This document shows, piece by piece, positions 9,945-18,794 of a stretch of DNA of 64,000 bases. The notes under the pieces are model-generated. The model was not told the origin of the DNA. It saw nothing but the letters and a program-made list of their open reading frames with translations, and searched no databases. Made by a program: the position numbers and the translations under genes. This stretch comes from a halophilic archaeon (GTDB taxonomy: Archaea > Halobacteriota > Halobacteria > Halobacteriales > Haladaptataceae): positions 186,001 to 250,000 of the forward strand of contig QNGA01000006.1 in NCBI GenBank assembly GCA_003298465.1. Reading direction: 5' to 3'. Within the stretch, counting starts at the first letter, position 1. Every line of letters begins with the position of its first letter.

Positions 9945-10100
9945 ATGAGTGTATTCTCGCGGGTCCGGCAAGTTATGATGACCGGCGATGAAGAAAATGT
10001 GGTAATCGAATGCCGGCAGTGCGGAACCACACTCGCCACCATGCCTAAGCGATGTCCAGAATGCGGTCGTGATGACATCGTTGCAATTCCTATCAGTTAA
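9945..10100 (+). CDS. Small zinc-ribbon protein
   Basis: A 51-residue protein with two CxxC knuckles (CRQCGTTLATMPKRCPECG), a typical haloarchaeal single zinc ribbon. The ATG at 9945 is chosen because the frame before it is non-coding in character. Similar mini zinc-ribbon proteins follow at 10282 and 25203. Such proteins often bind nucleic acids or partner proteins; no specific role can be given. Confidence 0.65.
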   Translation: MSVFSRVRQVMMTGDEENVVIECRQCGTTLATMPKRCPECGRDDIVAIPIS

Positions 10101-10281
10101 CTCAACAGCGTGTGCGGTTGATCCGTCATTAGTCTATTCCAGAGCGCAACGGAAGGTCAACCATGTTCCTGATCAACCGTGTTATGATGTCGAGGGGGCG
10201 TGGGTAGTAAACCCAACCTCGATGATATATACAAATAATTATCAGAAATAGTAGTTTGTATAGCTCTGATGAGGAAGGAGA

Positions 10282-10449
10282 ATGTCTATCCTCCGGAAGC
10301 TCATCAAGTGGTACCGCTCTCCAGAGAACGAAGAACCACTCTACAAATGTATTGACTGCGATGAAACATCCACAGCAGCAACCTCACATATTGTCTGTCC
10401 TGCGTGTGGCGGAAAACTCGAACGAATCGAGCTTGCTCACGAAGCCTGA
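10282..10449 (+). CDS. Small zinc-finger protein
   Basis: A 55-residue protein starting MSILRKLIKWYRSPENEEPL and carrying two CxxC pairs (CIDCDE and CPACGG). The leader GAGGAAGGAGA just before the ATG is a good Shine-Dalgarno sequence, unusual among the mostly leaderless genes here. The amphipathic N-terminus and zinc knuckle resemble the proteins at 9945 and 25203. Confidence 0.65.
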   Translation: MSILRKLIKWYRSPENEEPLYKCIDCDETSTAATSHIVCPACGGKLERIELAHEA

Positions 10450-10501
10450 CTACTCTCTGCTCTTGTCCGGAAGCGGATGATGCTCTCACAGCCGAGAAAC
10501 C

Positions 10502-10795
10502 TTACGCGAATGCACTGATAGCCATTACGCCGAGGAACACCAGTCCAACCCCACCGAAGAAGCGCATCAGACGGCGATAGATTACTGGTCGGTGAGAATA
10601 ATCACCGGTCGTCACGCCGACCGCCCAGACGAGACAGCCAAGACCGACTGCCGTGACACTCCCCACAAATGCGACCACAGGAATATTCTGCCAATTAATC
10701 CTGCTTGTCCACAGCTCATACAGCCCCCCGAGCACCCAGAGTCCCACAAGGATTCCCAGCGGGGTACTCCGTGTCCGGCGAGCGAGTTCGGCCAT
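10502..10795 (-). CDS. Small membrane protein, three helices
   Basis: A 97-residue protein with three hydrophobic segments separated by short basic loops. The frame is open to 10867, but the ATG at 10795 is preferred because an AT-rich TATA-like stretch (AATATTATT) lies about 30 bases before it. It lies tail-to-tail with the zinc-finger gene. No family recognised. Confidence 0.55.
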   Translation of the reverse strand: MAELARRTRSTPLGILVGLWVLGGLYELWTSRINWQNIPVVAFVGSVTAVGLGCLVWAVGVTTGDYSHRPVIYRRLMRFFGGVGLVFLGVMAISAFA

Positions 10796-10867
10796 ACTTC
10801 TCTCAACTATCCTCTCCGCAATAATATTTCCTCGAAATACGAGATTATATACGGAATTGAAGATCAC

Positions 10868-11154
10868 TCAACAAGCCCGAGATGGTTTGCCGGAAAACAG
10901 ATAGCGGGCGTGTTCGCTCGCAGTTATGGCGCCATCCCGATCCAGCCAGAGATGTCTTCATTGTCTTGAAGGCCCACTACGGTCAGCAGTATTCCTAATA
11001 GGACAAGTGGGATTCCAACGAGATAACTAACAATTGAGCCAAGGGTTATCTTTATGTTAGACACTAAGGTCCAATAGCTATAATAAAATTTGTAAAATTA
11101 GATTTAGAGACTTGATCCTCTTCCTAAATACAGCGGCAAAAAGGAGAAACGCTA
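10868..11154. other. Gene-free stretch
   Basis: About 290 bases with no convincing coding sequence. It holds the likely promoter of the membrane-protein gene at its left side and AT-rich sequence near 11040-11110. Confidence 0.4.
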
Positions 11155-11850
11155 TCAGCAGTCCTCTTTGTCGCTAGATTCGCCAGCGCTACTATCGGAG
11201 GAGGACGTAGTCGTATTCTCGTTACTCTCCGTAGTCGTCTGTTCGTCCGAACCACTACGAGATCCTCCGGTCGTCGTAGTCGTTTCTTCGGTGGCGGTCG
11301 TCGTCTCCTCAGTAGTAGTTTCCTCTTCCGAGGTGGTAGTTTCCTCAGTCGTCGTCTCTTCCGTCTCAGTCGTCGTTGTCGTCTCCGCTTCAGTAGTAGT
11401 TGTGGTGGTCTCTGGCTCACCAACGTACTTGTCTTGATCAGACCGAGCGACGACCTTGCCCTCTGGCGAGACAATTGCATACACTTCCTCCTCGTCATTG
11501 GGCATCACGTATTCACGGTCGACACCGACGCCGACTTCCCCCTTCCCGGCATCTGCCACGATCTTCAGCGTGCTACCGGCATCAACTGTCGTTCCTTGCT
11601 CGATCGTTCCTTTCTGTTCATCGCCCTCGTCATCGTCCAAAAACCCAAAGTCAACGATGTACCCACTAAGGTCGATCTTCTCCCCGGAAGTGTTCTTCAC
11701 GACAAGGTATTCATCCTCATCGTTGATCTCAGTGAAAACAAGCTGTGGCCCGTCACTCGCTCCGGAGACACTGGTTGAACTGATACCGACTGTTCCAGCT
11801 ACTGCCGCCCCTGCACCAAGGAGGAATTTGCGTCGATTTTGCTCTGCCAT
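11155..11850 (-). CDS. Exported lamin-tail-domain protein with Thr/Glu-rich tail
   Basis: A 231-residue secreted protein. It opens with a Tat-like signal (RRKFLLGAGAAVAG, a twin arginine followed by a hydrophobic stretch) cut near residue 30. A lamin tail domain follows (LVFTEINDEDEYLVVKNTSG, IDLSGYIVDF, STLKIVADAG). Residues 145-225 are almost only Thr, Glu and Ser, a low-complexity tail that probably spans the cell wall. The last residue is a cysteine. Lamin tail domains in prokaryotes often accompany secreted nucleases or hydrolases. The same domain ends the lipoprotein at 43430. Confidence 0.75.
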   Translation of the reverse strand: MAEQNRRKFLLGAGAAVAGTVGISSTSVSGASDGPQLVFTEINDEDEYLVVKNTSGEKIDLSGYIVDFGFLDDDEGDEQKGTIEQGTTVDAGSTLKIVADAGKGEVGVGVDREYVMPNDEEEVYAIVSPEGKVVARSDQDKYVGEPETTTTTTEAETTTTTETEETTTEETTTSEEETTTEETTTATEETTTTTGGSRSGSDEQTTTESNENTTTSSSDSSAGESSDKEDC

Positions 11851-11941
11851 ACGTGTTAAACCTTGATCAAATCCTAAATGAATGTTTTGATTTAGGATCT
11901 GTTTGAGTCAGGCCATAACCGCCCAATATTAAAAATAATAT

Positions 11942-12090
11942 CTTCCAAATAATACCTTCTTCTCCCTTGTTAGAGGTTCATCACGGGGTCAAAATTGTCT
12001 TGCAATCGAATTTCTATAAAGTTGGTCGTGATTCCCAATCGAAGCTAATGTCGTTTCTCCGTTTCACTATTAGAAGGTATTATTGGGAAG
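11942..12090. mobile_element. Candidate MITE
   Basis: A 149-base AT-rich element bounded by 19-base inverted repeats: CTTCCAAATAATACCTTCT at 11942 and AGAAGGTATTATTGGGAAG ending at 12090, matching at 18 of 19 positions. It encodes nothing. Size and termini fit a miniature inverted-repeat element, but I see no clear target-site duplication and no parent transposase in the window. Confidence 0.5.
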
Positions 12091-12189
12091 TTGGCATCAA
12101 ATACTAACTTCAATAATGGACTGAGAAAGAGACGAGCACCTCCTCCTGTACGGCTGCATGCCGACGTCTCTATCGTAGACAATCAACCG

Positions 12190-12650
12190 TATCCAAGACA
12201 CCAATAGTACCGAAGAAGCCGATGATGAGTCACCGAATCTCACGGCAAAAGTAGCGAACGCAGACCGCCAACGCTTCGAGACAGTCGAGCGCTCTGAACA
12301 GAACACGGAACTAGTGAATTTCCGCGAGCAGCGCGCCGAATCCTAGCAGGTTGAGGCAAAGCATCTCGACGTGCTGGATGCCGGGCAGAAGATCATAGGG
12401 GCGAATGACGCGATGATTGCGCGGCTGGACTATCGGACGGTCGCTACCCACTACGTGCGTACAAGAACGACGGCTATTGCGTCATGGAGACAATGGCCGA
12501 CCGCGATCCCGGCGTGAACGACACGGAGAGTCGGACGTTGTCGGTGGACGACACAATGGGTGTCGGCGGTCGGCATATCGAGATCTCGTTCGCTGACCCT
12601 GATCTCGCCGGCTGGATGCGAGCACACGACGCCAACACCGGAGGGACCTC
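12190..12650 (+). pseudogene. Degenerate haloarchaeal ORF, copy 1 (paralogue at 25.5-26.0 kb)
   Basis: Codons similar to the remnant at 25480-26011 can be followed through this stretch: DDESPNLTAKVANADRQ, then FREQRAES, then a TAG where the other copy has CAA (Gln), then ARLDYRTVATHY, a frameshift near 12450, and SRTLSVDDTMGVGGRHIEIS. The best-preserved part ends WMRAHDANTGG. The gene is broken by at least one stop and one frameshift. I do not know the function; proteins of this sort occur near haloarchaeal mobile DNA. Confidence 0.5.
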
Positions 12651-12777
12651 ACCACGGTTGAGGGTCGTGACAACAGGTAATGCAGAGGGTTTCCTCTTGC
12701 TGCTGAGGTCACTACCCGTCGCAGGTCGCGAGCGGTACTCAATGACGGCGGACACGGCTGAAGCTACTCCGATTTAT

Positions 12778-13203
12778 CTACGGCTTCGACGTCGCTGGTC
12801 GGAACACCGGCAGTGATAGATCATCGTTGACCCGTTTGAAAGTGACTTCCACATGAATGTCGGATTCGATCTCAGACGGATCGCAATCGGCGAACAACGT
12901 ACAGATTCGAGGACCTTCTTTGAGGTCCACGTATCCGACCACGTACGGGAGTGCTTCCTGGAACGCCGGTAGCGTCACAGCCCTCCGAACAACTGTATAG
13001 CTGTACACACGTCCTTCCCCTTCTGCGTCAACCCATTCCAGAGCCTCGGAGCTACAGTACTGACACCACGGTCGGGGGAAGAACTGGTGCTTCTCACAGT
13101 CGGTACAGTATTGGAGGCGGAGGACGCCTCGATTCGCACCCTCCCAGAACGGTTCGGCGTACGGTTCGGCGTGCTCACTCGGAAGCGGCCATCCGTCGTT
13201 CAT
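12778..13203 (-). CDS. DUF35 zinc-ribbon/OB-fold protein, partner of the thiolase-like enzyme
   Basis: A 141-residue protein with an N-terminal rubredoxin-like zinc ribbon (YCTDCEKHQFFPRPWCQYC, four Cys) and a C-terminal OB fold, the ChsH2/DUF35 family. These proteins bind acyl-CoA and form complexes with thiolase-like enzymes. Its ATG overlaps the TGA of the thiolase-like gene, so the two are coupled and should be made in equal amounts. Together they resemble the Ltp2-ChsH2 retroaldolase of steroid side-chain breakdown, or a thiolase/DUF35 pair. Confidence 0.82.
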   Translation of the reverse strand: MNDGWPLPSEHAEPYAEPFWEGANRGVLRLQYCTDCEKHQFFPRPWCQYCSSEALEWVDAEGEGRVYSYTVVRRAVTLPAFQEALPYVVGYVDLKEGPRICTLFADCDPSEIESDIHVEVTFKRVNDDLSLPVFRPATSKP

Positions 13204-14399
13204 CCTTGAACCCCGCGTTTCAGAACGCCGACAGCCGAACTACGGAGGTTCTTGTCGTACGTGACGCCTCCCACACCGGTCACCAGACCGTACTCCGCGT
13301 CCGGAATCTGTCGTTCCCCGCCGTCGTGATGGAGCTGGCGGACTGCTTCGACGAGGTTTTCGAAACCACCCGCTAACCCCGCCTGACCTGCGGAGAGCTG
13401 GCCTCCGGACGTGTTTAACGGTAGCTCCCCGTCGTATCGGAGATCTGTCGTCTCCAGGAACTTCCCACCGTCCCCTTTTTCACAGAATCCCATATCTTCG
13501 AGCTGCATCAGGACGACGATCGGGTAGTCGTCGTACGCCTGCACGAAGTCCACTTGCTCAACTTCAACGCCGGCTCGATCAAATGCTCGAGTTGCTGCTG
13601 TTCGAATCCCAGTAGTCGTCACGTCCGGCCGTTGTGAAACGTCAGGGTTGTGTTGCTGGCCAAAGCCAAGGGGTTCTACCGGTGTCTGATCCGATGTCGA
13701 AGCTTGAGCACGCGAGGTCACGAGGAACCCGTAACCCCCATTCACCGGTACGACGCAATCGAGGAGACAGACTGGATCCGAAATCATCTCTGAATCTAGA
13801 TATGTATGGGCGTCGATCCTCTCCGTCAAGTATGCGTTTGGGTTGTACGATGCATGCTCGCGCTGGACGACTGCAACCTCGGCCAGTTGCTCGCGAGATG
13901 TACCGTACTCTGTCATGTGAGCGGTCTGAACGAGACCGAAGCTTGAATTCGGCCCTTGGACGCCGAATGGATCCTTGTAATTTCGAATGTATCCACGCGG
14001 GTCTCGCGGGAAGAGGGCGTCAGAGTCGACACACGGGTCGAGAGGAGCATCCGCCCCCAGACAGAGGACGGTTTCAACTTTCCCTGCCTCAATAGCCATT
14101 ACCGCCTGCGACAGGACCGCAAGCGCGTTTGCCCCTCCTTGATCCTCGGAGAATAAGTAGTCGACTTCGAAGCCGAGCGTCTCGGCCAGCATTCCAGGAT
14201 AGGTGAACGGTGTATCCGTGATAGTGCGGATGACGCCCAGCCCGTCGACCTCACCCTTGTCTACATTGGCATCGTCGAGCGTCAGCCTAGCAGCACGTTC
14301 GTAATATTCCTCTAGGCTGGGGAAACTGTCGCTCTCAGCGCTCGGCCGGTGCTTCTGCGTCTCACCTATTCCTGTAATCACTGCTTCCGTTCCCATCAT
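13200..14399 (-). CDS. SCP2-type thiolase-like protein (possible Ltp2-like aldolase)
   Basis: A 399-residue protein of the thiolase superfamily, lipid-transfer/SCP2 branch. The N-terminal half shows AVITGIGETQKHR and a VLCLGAD strand; the C-terminal half shows FVQAYDDYPIVV, NTSGGQLSAGQAGLAGG and GLVTGVGGV. Where true thiolases carry the nucleophilic Cys (an ACASG-type turn), this protein reads EDQGGANALAV, with Gly instead. Loss of that Cys is known in Ltp2-type enzymes, which split beta-hydroxyacyl-CoA by retroaldol cleavage with a DUF35 partner. The gene is coupled to the ligase fragment upstream and DUF35 downstream by ATGA overlaps. Confidence 0.8.
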   Translation of the reverse strand: MMGTEAVITGIGETQKHRPSAESDSFPSLEEYYERAARLTLDDANVDKGEVDGLGVIRTITDTPFTYPGMLAETLGFEVDYLFSEDQGGANALAVLSQAVMAIEAGKVETVLCLGADAPLDPCVDSDALFPRDPRGYIRNYKDPFGVQGPNSSFGLVQTAHMTEYGTSREQLAEVAVVQREHASYNPNAYLTERIDAHTYLDSEMISDPVCLLDCVVPVNGGYGFLVTSRAQASTSDQTPVEPLGFGQQHNPDVSQRPDVTTTGIRTAATRAFDRAGVEVEQVDFVQAYDDYPIVVLMQLEDMGFCEKGDGGKFLETTDLRYDGELPLNTSGGQLSAGQAGLAGGFENLVEAVRQLHHDGGERQIPDAEYGLVTGVGGVTYDKNLRSSAVGVLKRGVQG

Positions 14400-14917
14400 G
14401 ATGCCGACCTCTCGTTCGAATCCTGTCCGTCGACGGTTTCTCCGTCAGTCTCCCGATCAGGCGTCGTCTTATTTGGCATTCGACGTTCGCCGAAGTCACC
14501 GAACTCCTTGTGCTGGCCGTCCACGAAGACCTCATCGTCGCCGACGCGAAGTTCTTCCGCGAGTCCCGAGATAGACTCAAGCAACTCGGACTCGACCATG
14601 AAATAGTCTGGGTCGGCGTCAGAGAGGATGTACTCGACGTCTCCCTGCGACGACCGGGCGTTTATCGGGGTGAAGATAGTCTCGATCTTTTGGGTTGCAA
14701 AGAACAACTCGAGGAACGCAGGGGAGTTATGCGAGAGTAAGGCAACGAGGTCTTCGAGACCGATGTTGTGGTCCATCAAGCCGTTGGCGACGCAGTTGCT
14801 CCGCCGGTGAAACTCCTCGAACGTCACCGCAGCCTCGTCAACACCAGAACGGTACCTGCGGGCAGTGGCGTTACCGAACCGAGCGGCGGACTGCGTCACG
14901 ATATCGCCGACGTTCAT
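14396..14917 (-). pseudogene. Acyl-CoA synthetase, N-terminal part only
   Basis: 173 codons that begin as an AMP-forming acyl-CoA ligase: VTFEEFHRRSNCVANGLMDH, LVALLSHNSPAFLELFFATQ, TPINARSSQGDVEYILSDAD. Homologues have about 520 residues with a P-loop-like STG box and a C-terminal domain; both are missing. After residue 130 the sequence is polar tail, and its stop overlaps the thiolase ATG as an intact operon would. An internal deletion of about 1 kb that kept frame and coupling is the simplest explanation. It cannot form acyl-CoA. Confidence 0.65.
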
Positions 14918-15549
14918 GTATACAGTATTCGCTCATCGAGACTAATAACCACGGGCGTACATCCCACCCCTGTATCGGTGACTGGCGCACCGACAACCAG
15001 TAGCTCAATTGCAAATCCGTCCTCGATTCGAGTAGGTCTGACCTGTCCTCTCCAAACAGGAATGATATCATGATCTTGGCGGCCTCCTAGAAGATGCCGT
15101 GATTGCACGTCGGATAGCGCTCGACTGTGCAGGTGCCAGACGTAGAGTCACTCGATATCGAGCTGGCGGACGACACCAGAGACGTCTAACATCACCTGAC
15201 GGTGCCCTCCAAGCGTGTCTCGAGACGTATGCGAGTGCGGTGAGTAGCTACCATCGGACGCGCATCGAAGACCATCACGCCTCCAGTAGCAGAGACGATC
15301 TCCGATAGCCCGCTCAGCGGCGGTGGACGCCCATCCAGTCCGTAGCGGCAGCGCTCTCGTTTTCACATTAATTACGCGGGGTCGCGTCGGGATAGCGATC
15401 GCTCTCGACGACCAGCCGAGCAACACGCCGTGAATCGGCGATGAAGACACCGTGTCGTCGCTAGGAGAACGCACAGAGTGACATGGTGAGTCTCACTGAT
15501 GGCTCGCAGTCAACGGCAGTCCGTGAGTAGTACACTAGGCCATACAGGT
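14918..15549. other. Gene-free stretch with degenerate sequence
   Basis: About 630 bases between the acyl-CoA ligase start and repeat A copy 2. The left end must contain the operon promoter. The rest is GC-rich with several short frames on both strands, none with a convincing start, family or codon pattern. I see decayed sequence and nothing specific. Confidence 0.4.
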
Positions 15550-15935
15550 CATCGCCAGCGGTAATTTGGGAGATAGCAATGTCAGTCGCCTCGTTTAGGG
15601 AGATGGAAGGAGGTGGTGATGCGGTGAGCGCAGGCGGATGGATAGGTGCTTGTACTCCCGCATCTGCATCTAAGCGCCTTCGCCGATGTGAGTCACCACG
15701 CACCGACGAGGTCGCCTGATGCAATCCATCCATCTGATGGCTCCATATTAGACCCCTAATGTCGTTTCGTGAACGGTTTCAACAGTTTCTGCCAGTCTGG
15801 AGAGCGACTACACGCTGTGAATTGCCGCCGCTCCGTGTGCTTACTCGTAGCTACGAGCTAGTACGTAATGCTAACATCATCGACAGCGTGCATTCATGCC
15901 TGATCAAGCAGGCCCGCCTGCGTCTCCGGCACGCT
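15550..15935. repeat. Repeat block A, copy 2
   Basis: Second copy of the block at 985-1360, same orientation, with shared runs including GATGCGGTGAGCGCA, TTCGCCGATGTGAGTCACCA and GTTTCGTGAACGGTTTCAACA. It joins directly to the recombinase remnant, while copy 1 joins to a DUF1697 remnant, so the block boundary is at the GGCCCGCCTG or GGGCCGCCTG element. Confidence 0.7.
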
Positions 15936-16430
15936 ATCGGCGGCGTCGCAGTCGTCGGTCGTCTCGGCGATGCTCTCGGTGAGCGTGCGCTGGTCGGCAA
16001 CTTCGGGAAGCGTGAACCGTCGTCACGCGCGTCGAGAACGTCGACCGCTGTCAAGAACTCATTGCTTGGAACGAGGTGTTGTCCGTCATCGTTGAACTTC
16101 AAACCGAAGGGCGGCCGGCCGTGATAGTAGCCTTGCTCTTGACGCCGGTTGACCTCGCGTTTTGACCACTCGATTTCTTTCCGCTTTCCGACGTCGTCGC
16201 TGGCGGCCATGGCGGCTTCGATAGAGATTATAGTCGCTAGTATCGACGGGGCCGCGTTCGACGGAATGAAGCGCAACGTCTTTCTCGTCGAATTCGAGCA
16301 GCAACCGAAGACAATCATGCTAGTCGCGGGAGAGACGAGTTAGGTCCGGACGACGACCGCGTCGACGATGTCTTCACAGACTAGGCGGCGAAGCTCCTCG
16401 TACATCTCGCGAGCAGCGGCGCTGTCGAAC
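15930..16430 (-). pseudogene. Serine recombinase (resolvase family) remnant
   Basis: Pieces of a large serine recombinase can be read on the minus strand in several frames: MYEELRRLVCEDIVDAVVV near 16400, LLEFDEKDVALHSVERGPVD near 16290, and EIEWSKREVNRRQEQGYYHG followed by RPPFGLKFNDDGQHLVPSNE near 16180-16050. These match the order catalytic-domain end, hinge, recombinase domain. At least two frameshifts separate them and the N-terminal catalytic Ser region is not visible. It is inactive. Confidence 0.6.
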
Positions 16431-16622
16431 CCGCTAGTTTGAGTGCCCTCAGTCGGGACTCGGCGAGACTGAGACCGTGGTCGTCGCAGTAGGCACAAGT
16501 ATTGTTTTTCTGTGTGCCGAGTGAGCGGTCTGGTTCTTGCAAGAGACAGACGGAGCTGATAGTAACAGGGGCATCCTCAATTTCTGACCCGCAGGTCCCA
16601 AACGGAGGATGCGCTGTCGCTG

Positions 16623-16862
16623 TTACTGAGAATGGTCCTCGCCGCCGCTGTCCTTATCGTTGCGGACAGTGATCTCGAGCTTGTTGCTGGCGCTGCCAGT
16701 TGACCAGTCGAGGAGAGTGTCATGGTCCATATCGAAGGATTCGGCACGGTCTTTCGGGATGGTGGTGCGATACTGGACGCAATGGTGTTGAGTTCCGTCC
16801 GCGGTAGTGGTTGTGGACTCGGTGATGGTGATTTTAGTTTCTGGCGTAGCTGGAGTAGTAAT
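16623..16862 (-). pseudogene. Small AbrB-like protein without a normal start codon
   Basis: 79 codons read TPATPETKITITESTTTT, HHCVQYRTTIPKDRAESF, LLDWSTGSASNKLEITVRND, which resembles the small haloarchaeal AbrB-like (beta-barrel DNA-binding) proteins. The coding sequence looks intact to its TAA at 16623. Between the upstream in-frame stop and the conserved part there is no ATG, GTG or TTG; the likely original start codon now reads ATT at 16862-16860. Either ATT is used or the gene lost its start. Confidence 0.45.
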
Positions 16863-17090
16863 CCAGATAGTACTACAGTAAAGGTTACAAATGGGGTGAT
16901 TTTGCTGTCACGGATACCTCAACAACCGTGACACCGAAACAGCGAAATTAACACTATGTAATTGCCCAGCGTCAGAGGTTGAGTGCGCAATCCAGGGCGT
17001 GTATCTTGTGGGGTTGATCGGTACGGAGTGGTCGATAGCTACACCCCGCAGAAATATTGATACTCCCATACAGCGTATTAGTGGGGGAGT

Positions 17091-17897
17091 ATGAATGTAT
17101 CCAATCCACTTACGCCCCAGCGGGTCTCTGAACTCGTGATGACGAATCGAGCAATCAGAGCACCCTACTACCATGCCGACCATGACGAGGGGGTTCGTTT
17201 CACGGATTTGGAAAAGGGGCTCCAATGGGGCGCCGACGCTATTCCAGCCTTGCAGGGTCTGTTTCGGGTTGAGCAAGATCCCCGAGACGACTATCCCGAC
17301 GGCTGGGTTGGCTTTGCTCGCCACTGGCGAGGAGCGACCCTGCGGCTGGACTTCGACCTGTTTTCTGGATTCGAAGAGCCAGACTCGATCTTGGTCGTAA
17401 CTGCGATATCAGGCCGGGAGGGAAAGGAATCCATCGTAGACGAGGATTTCGGGGAAATCGAGCTGGTGGACAAGGTTCCGACGGAGGAAGAGTGGGACGA
17501 ATGGAGTCGACGGTACCAGGCGGCGCGGAGGAAAGATGATACGGATGGCTCGGCGGCGGTGAAAGCGTACATTGCAGCGCTGCCGGGATGGAAGAGGGAG
17601 GTCGCGACACAATTCGACGAGATCATTCAAGACGAAGTGCCCCAGGTGCGCCGTGCCGTGAAGTACCACCAGCCGTTCTATAGCGTCGAGGACCAGGGAT
17701 GGTTCGCGTCATTCATTGCATTCTCGAAACACGTGAAACTGACATTTGTGTGCGAATCGTACCTTGAGCCGGAGCCGCCCAGCGGGACGGGGCCAGATAG
17801 ACAGGCCCTAGACCTGAAGAAGACGGACACGCTAGACGAGAAGCAGATCGCTTCCTGGGTCCGGCAGGCTGCCGACAATCCGGGGATGGGCTGGTAA
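17091..17897 (+). CDS. Protein with C-terminal DUF1801 (YdhG-like) domain
   Basis: A 268-residue soluble protein. Residues 155-250 form a DUF1801 domain: AVKAYIAALPGWKREVATQF, VRRAVKYHQPFY, WFASFIAFSKHVKLTFV. This iron-chaperone-like fold occurs in YdhG and related proteins. Residues 1-130 have no family I know. They begin with a helical segment and end with acidic strands. The gene stands alone with no operon partner. The domain's biochemical role is poorly understood. Confidence 0.75.
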   Translation: MNVSNPLTPQRVSELVMTNRAIRAPYYHADHDEGVRFTDLEKGLQWGADAIPALQGLFRVEQDPRDDYPDGWVGFARHWRGATLRLDFDLFSGFEEPDSILVVTAISGREGKESIVDEDFGEIELVDKVPTEEEWDEWSRRYQAARRKDDTDGSAAVKAYIAALPGWKREVATQFDEIIQDEVPQVRRAVKYHQPFYSVEDQGWFASFIAFSKHVKLTFVCESYLEPEPPSGTGPDRQALDLKKTDTLDEKQIASWVRQAADNPGMGW

Positions 17898-18144
17898 GAA
17901 AGCCCACATCTATGCGATAGTTGTAAGGGAGCCACGAATCCTATCTGCTATTCATCGAAGGCAAATCACAGCCCTTTGACGAGGGAGACAAGATCGACGG
18001 GAGTAGAGTTCAGTCCGAGTAATCGGGTCGGTAGGTCCACGAGGGTGCAGGACCGTATAGTTGCTCGTCGGTGTCGTCAGAGTATGGCATTGTTTCGGGC
18101 GTTTCGTGGAGTTCGAGGTGGAGTCCCTGTTCTACCTGACACCA

Positions 18145-18730
18145 CAGTACAGACTGTGGACTTATCACGAGCGGGTGAATAAGGGTTCTTCGGTGTGTAT
18201 CGCTAACTGTACGTATGGCTTTGACAGCAACGAAAAAGACATCAGTATCAGGCGTAACCCGATGGCTGCACGGGCTGTGGGAGTATTACCGTAGGTACAC
18301 TCACACCGCGATCCATGCAGCGTCAGCGGCGGCACTCGCTGCATTTGGGCTTCTCGTCGTCGTCGACCACCTCTTCGTGGTGCTGGCAATTGCCTCATAC
18401 ATCTGTCCGCCGATCGTCCTCTATAGCCTTGGCGCTGAGTACGGGAAAACACCGTCTTCGCCGGATGAGAGGCCTGCCCGCACTGATTCGGAAATGCGGT
18501 CAAACAGTGATTCCGACATTGACTCCGATAGCGACGATGGTGACAGCGACTCCGACAGCGACGACGGCGACACTGATTCAGATGGTGCCGATGCTGACGC
18601 AGACGCCGACGGCGGGGATGCCGACGCCGATGCTGATGGATAACTCCCGCTGCTCCTCGTTCTCTCACCGACGGCGCGGTCGCCGATCCAATCGAGGGCG
18701 GACTGTGGTCGGACGAGCTTGAAATTGACG
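18145..18730. repeat. Repeat block B, copy 2
   Basis: Duplicate of 5835-6425, covering leader, gene and downstream region, with roughly 90% matching bases. The duplicated part stops shortly after GGTCGGACGAGCT. Confidence 0.8.
18215..18643 (+). CDS. Small membrane protein with Asp-rich SD/AD repeat tail (copy 2)
   Basis: A 142-residue paralogue of the protein at 5909, with the same two-part design: a basic start, two hydrophobic segments, then an acidic tail of D-S and D-A dipeptides from about residue 96. The changes between the copies are mostly conservative in the membrane part, which suggests that both are or were under selection. The tail is again built from short DNA repeats. Function unknown. 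Confidence 0.65.
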   Translation: MALTATKKTSVSGVTRWLHGLWEYYRRYTHTAIHAASAAALAAFGLLVVVDHLFVVLAIASYICPPIVLYSLGAEYGKTPSSPDERPARTDSEMRSNSDSDIDSDSDDGDSDSDSDDGDTDSDGADADADADGGDADADADG

Positions 18731-18794
18731 CATCGCGTGTGGGCGCGACGATGCTCCGGAAATAATGGCGATAAAGAAAATAGAGGTTTGAATT

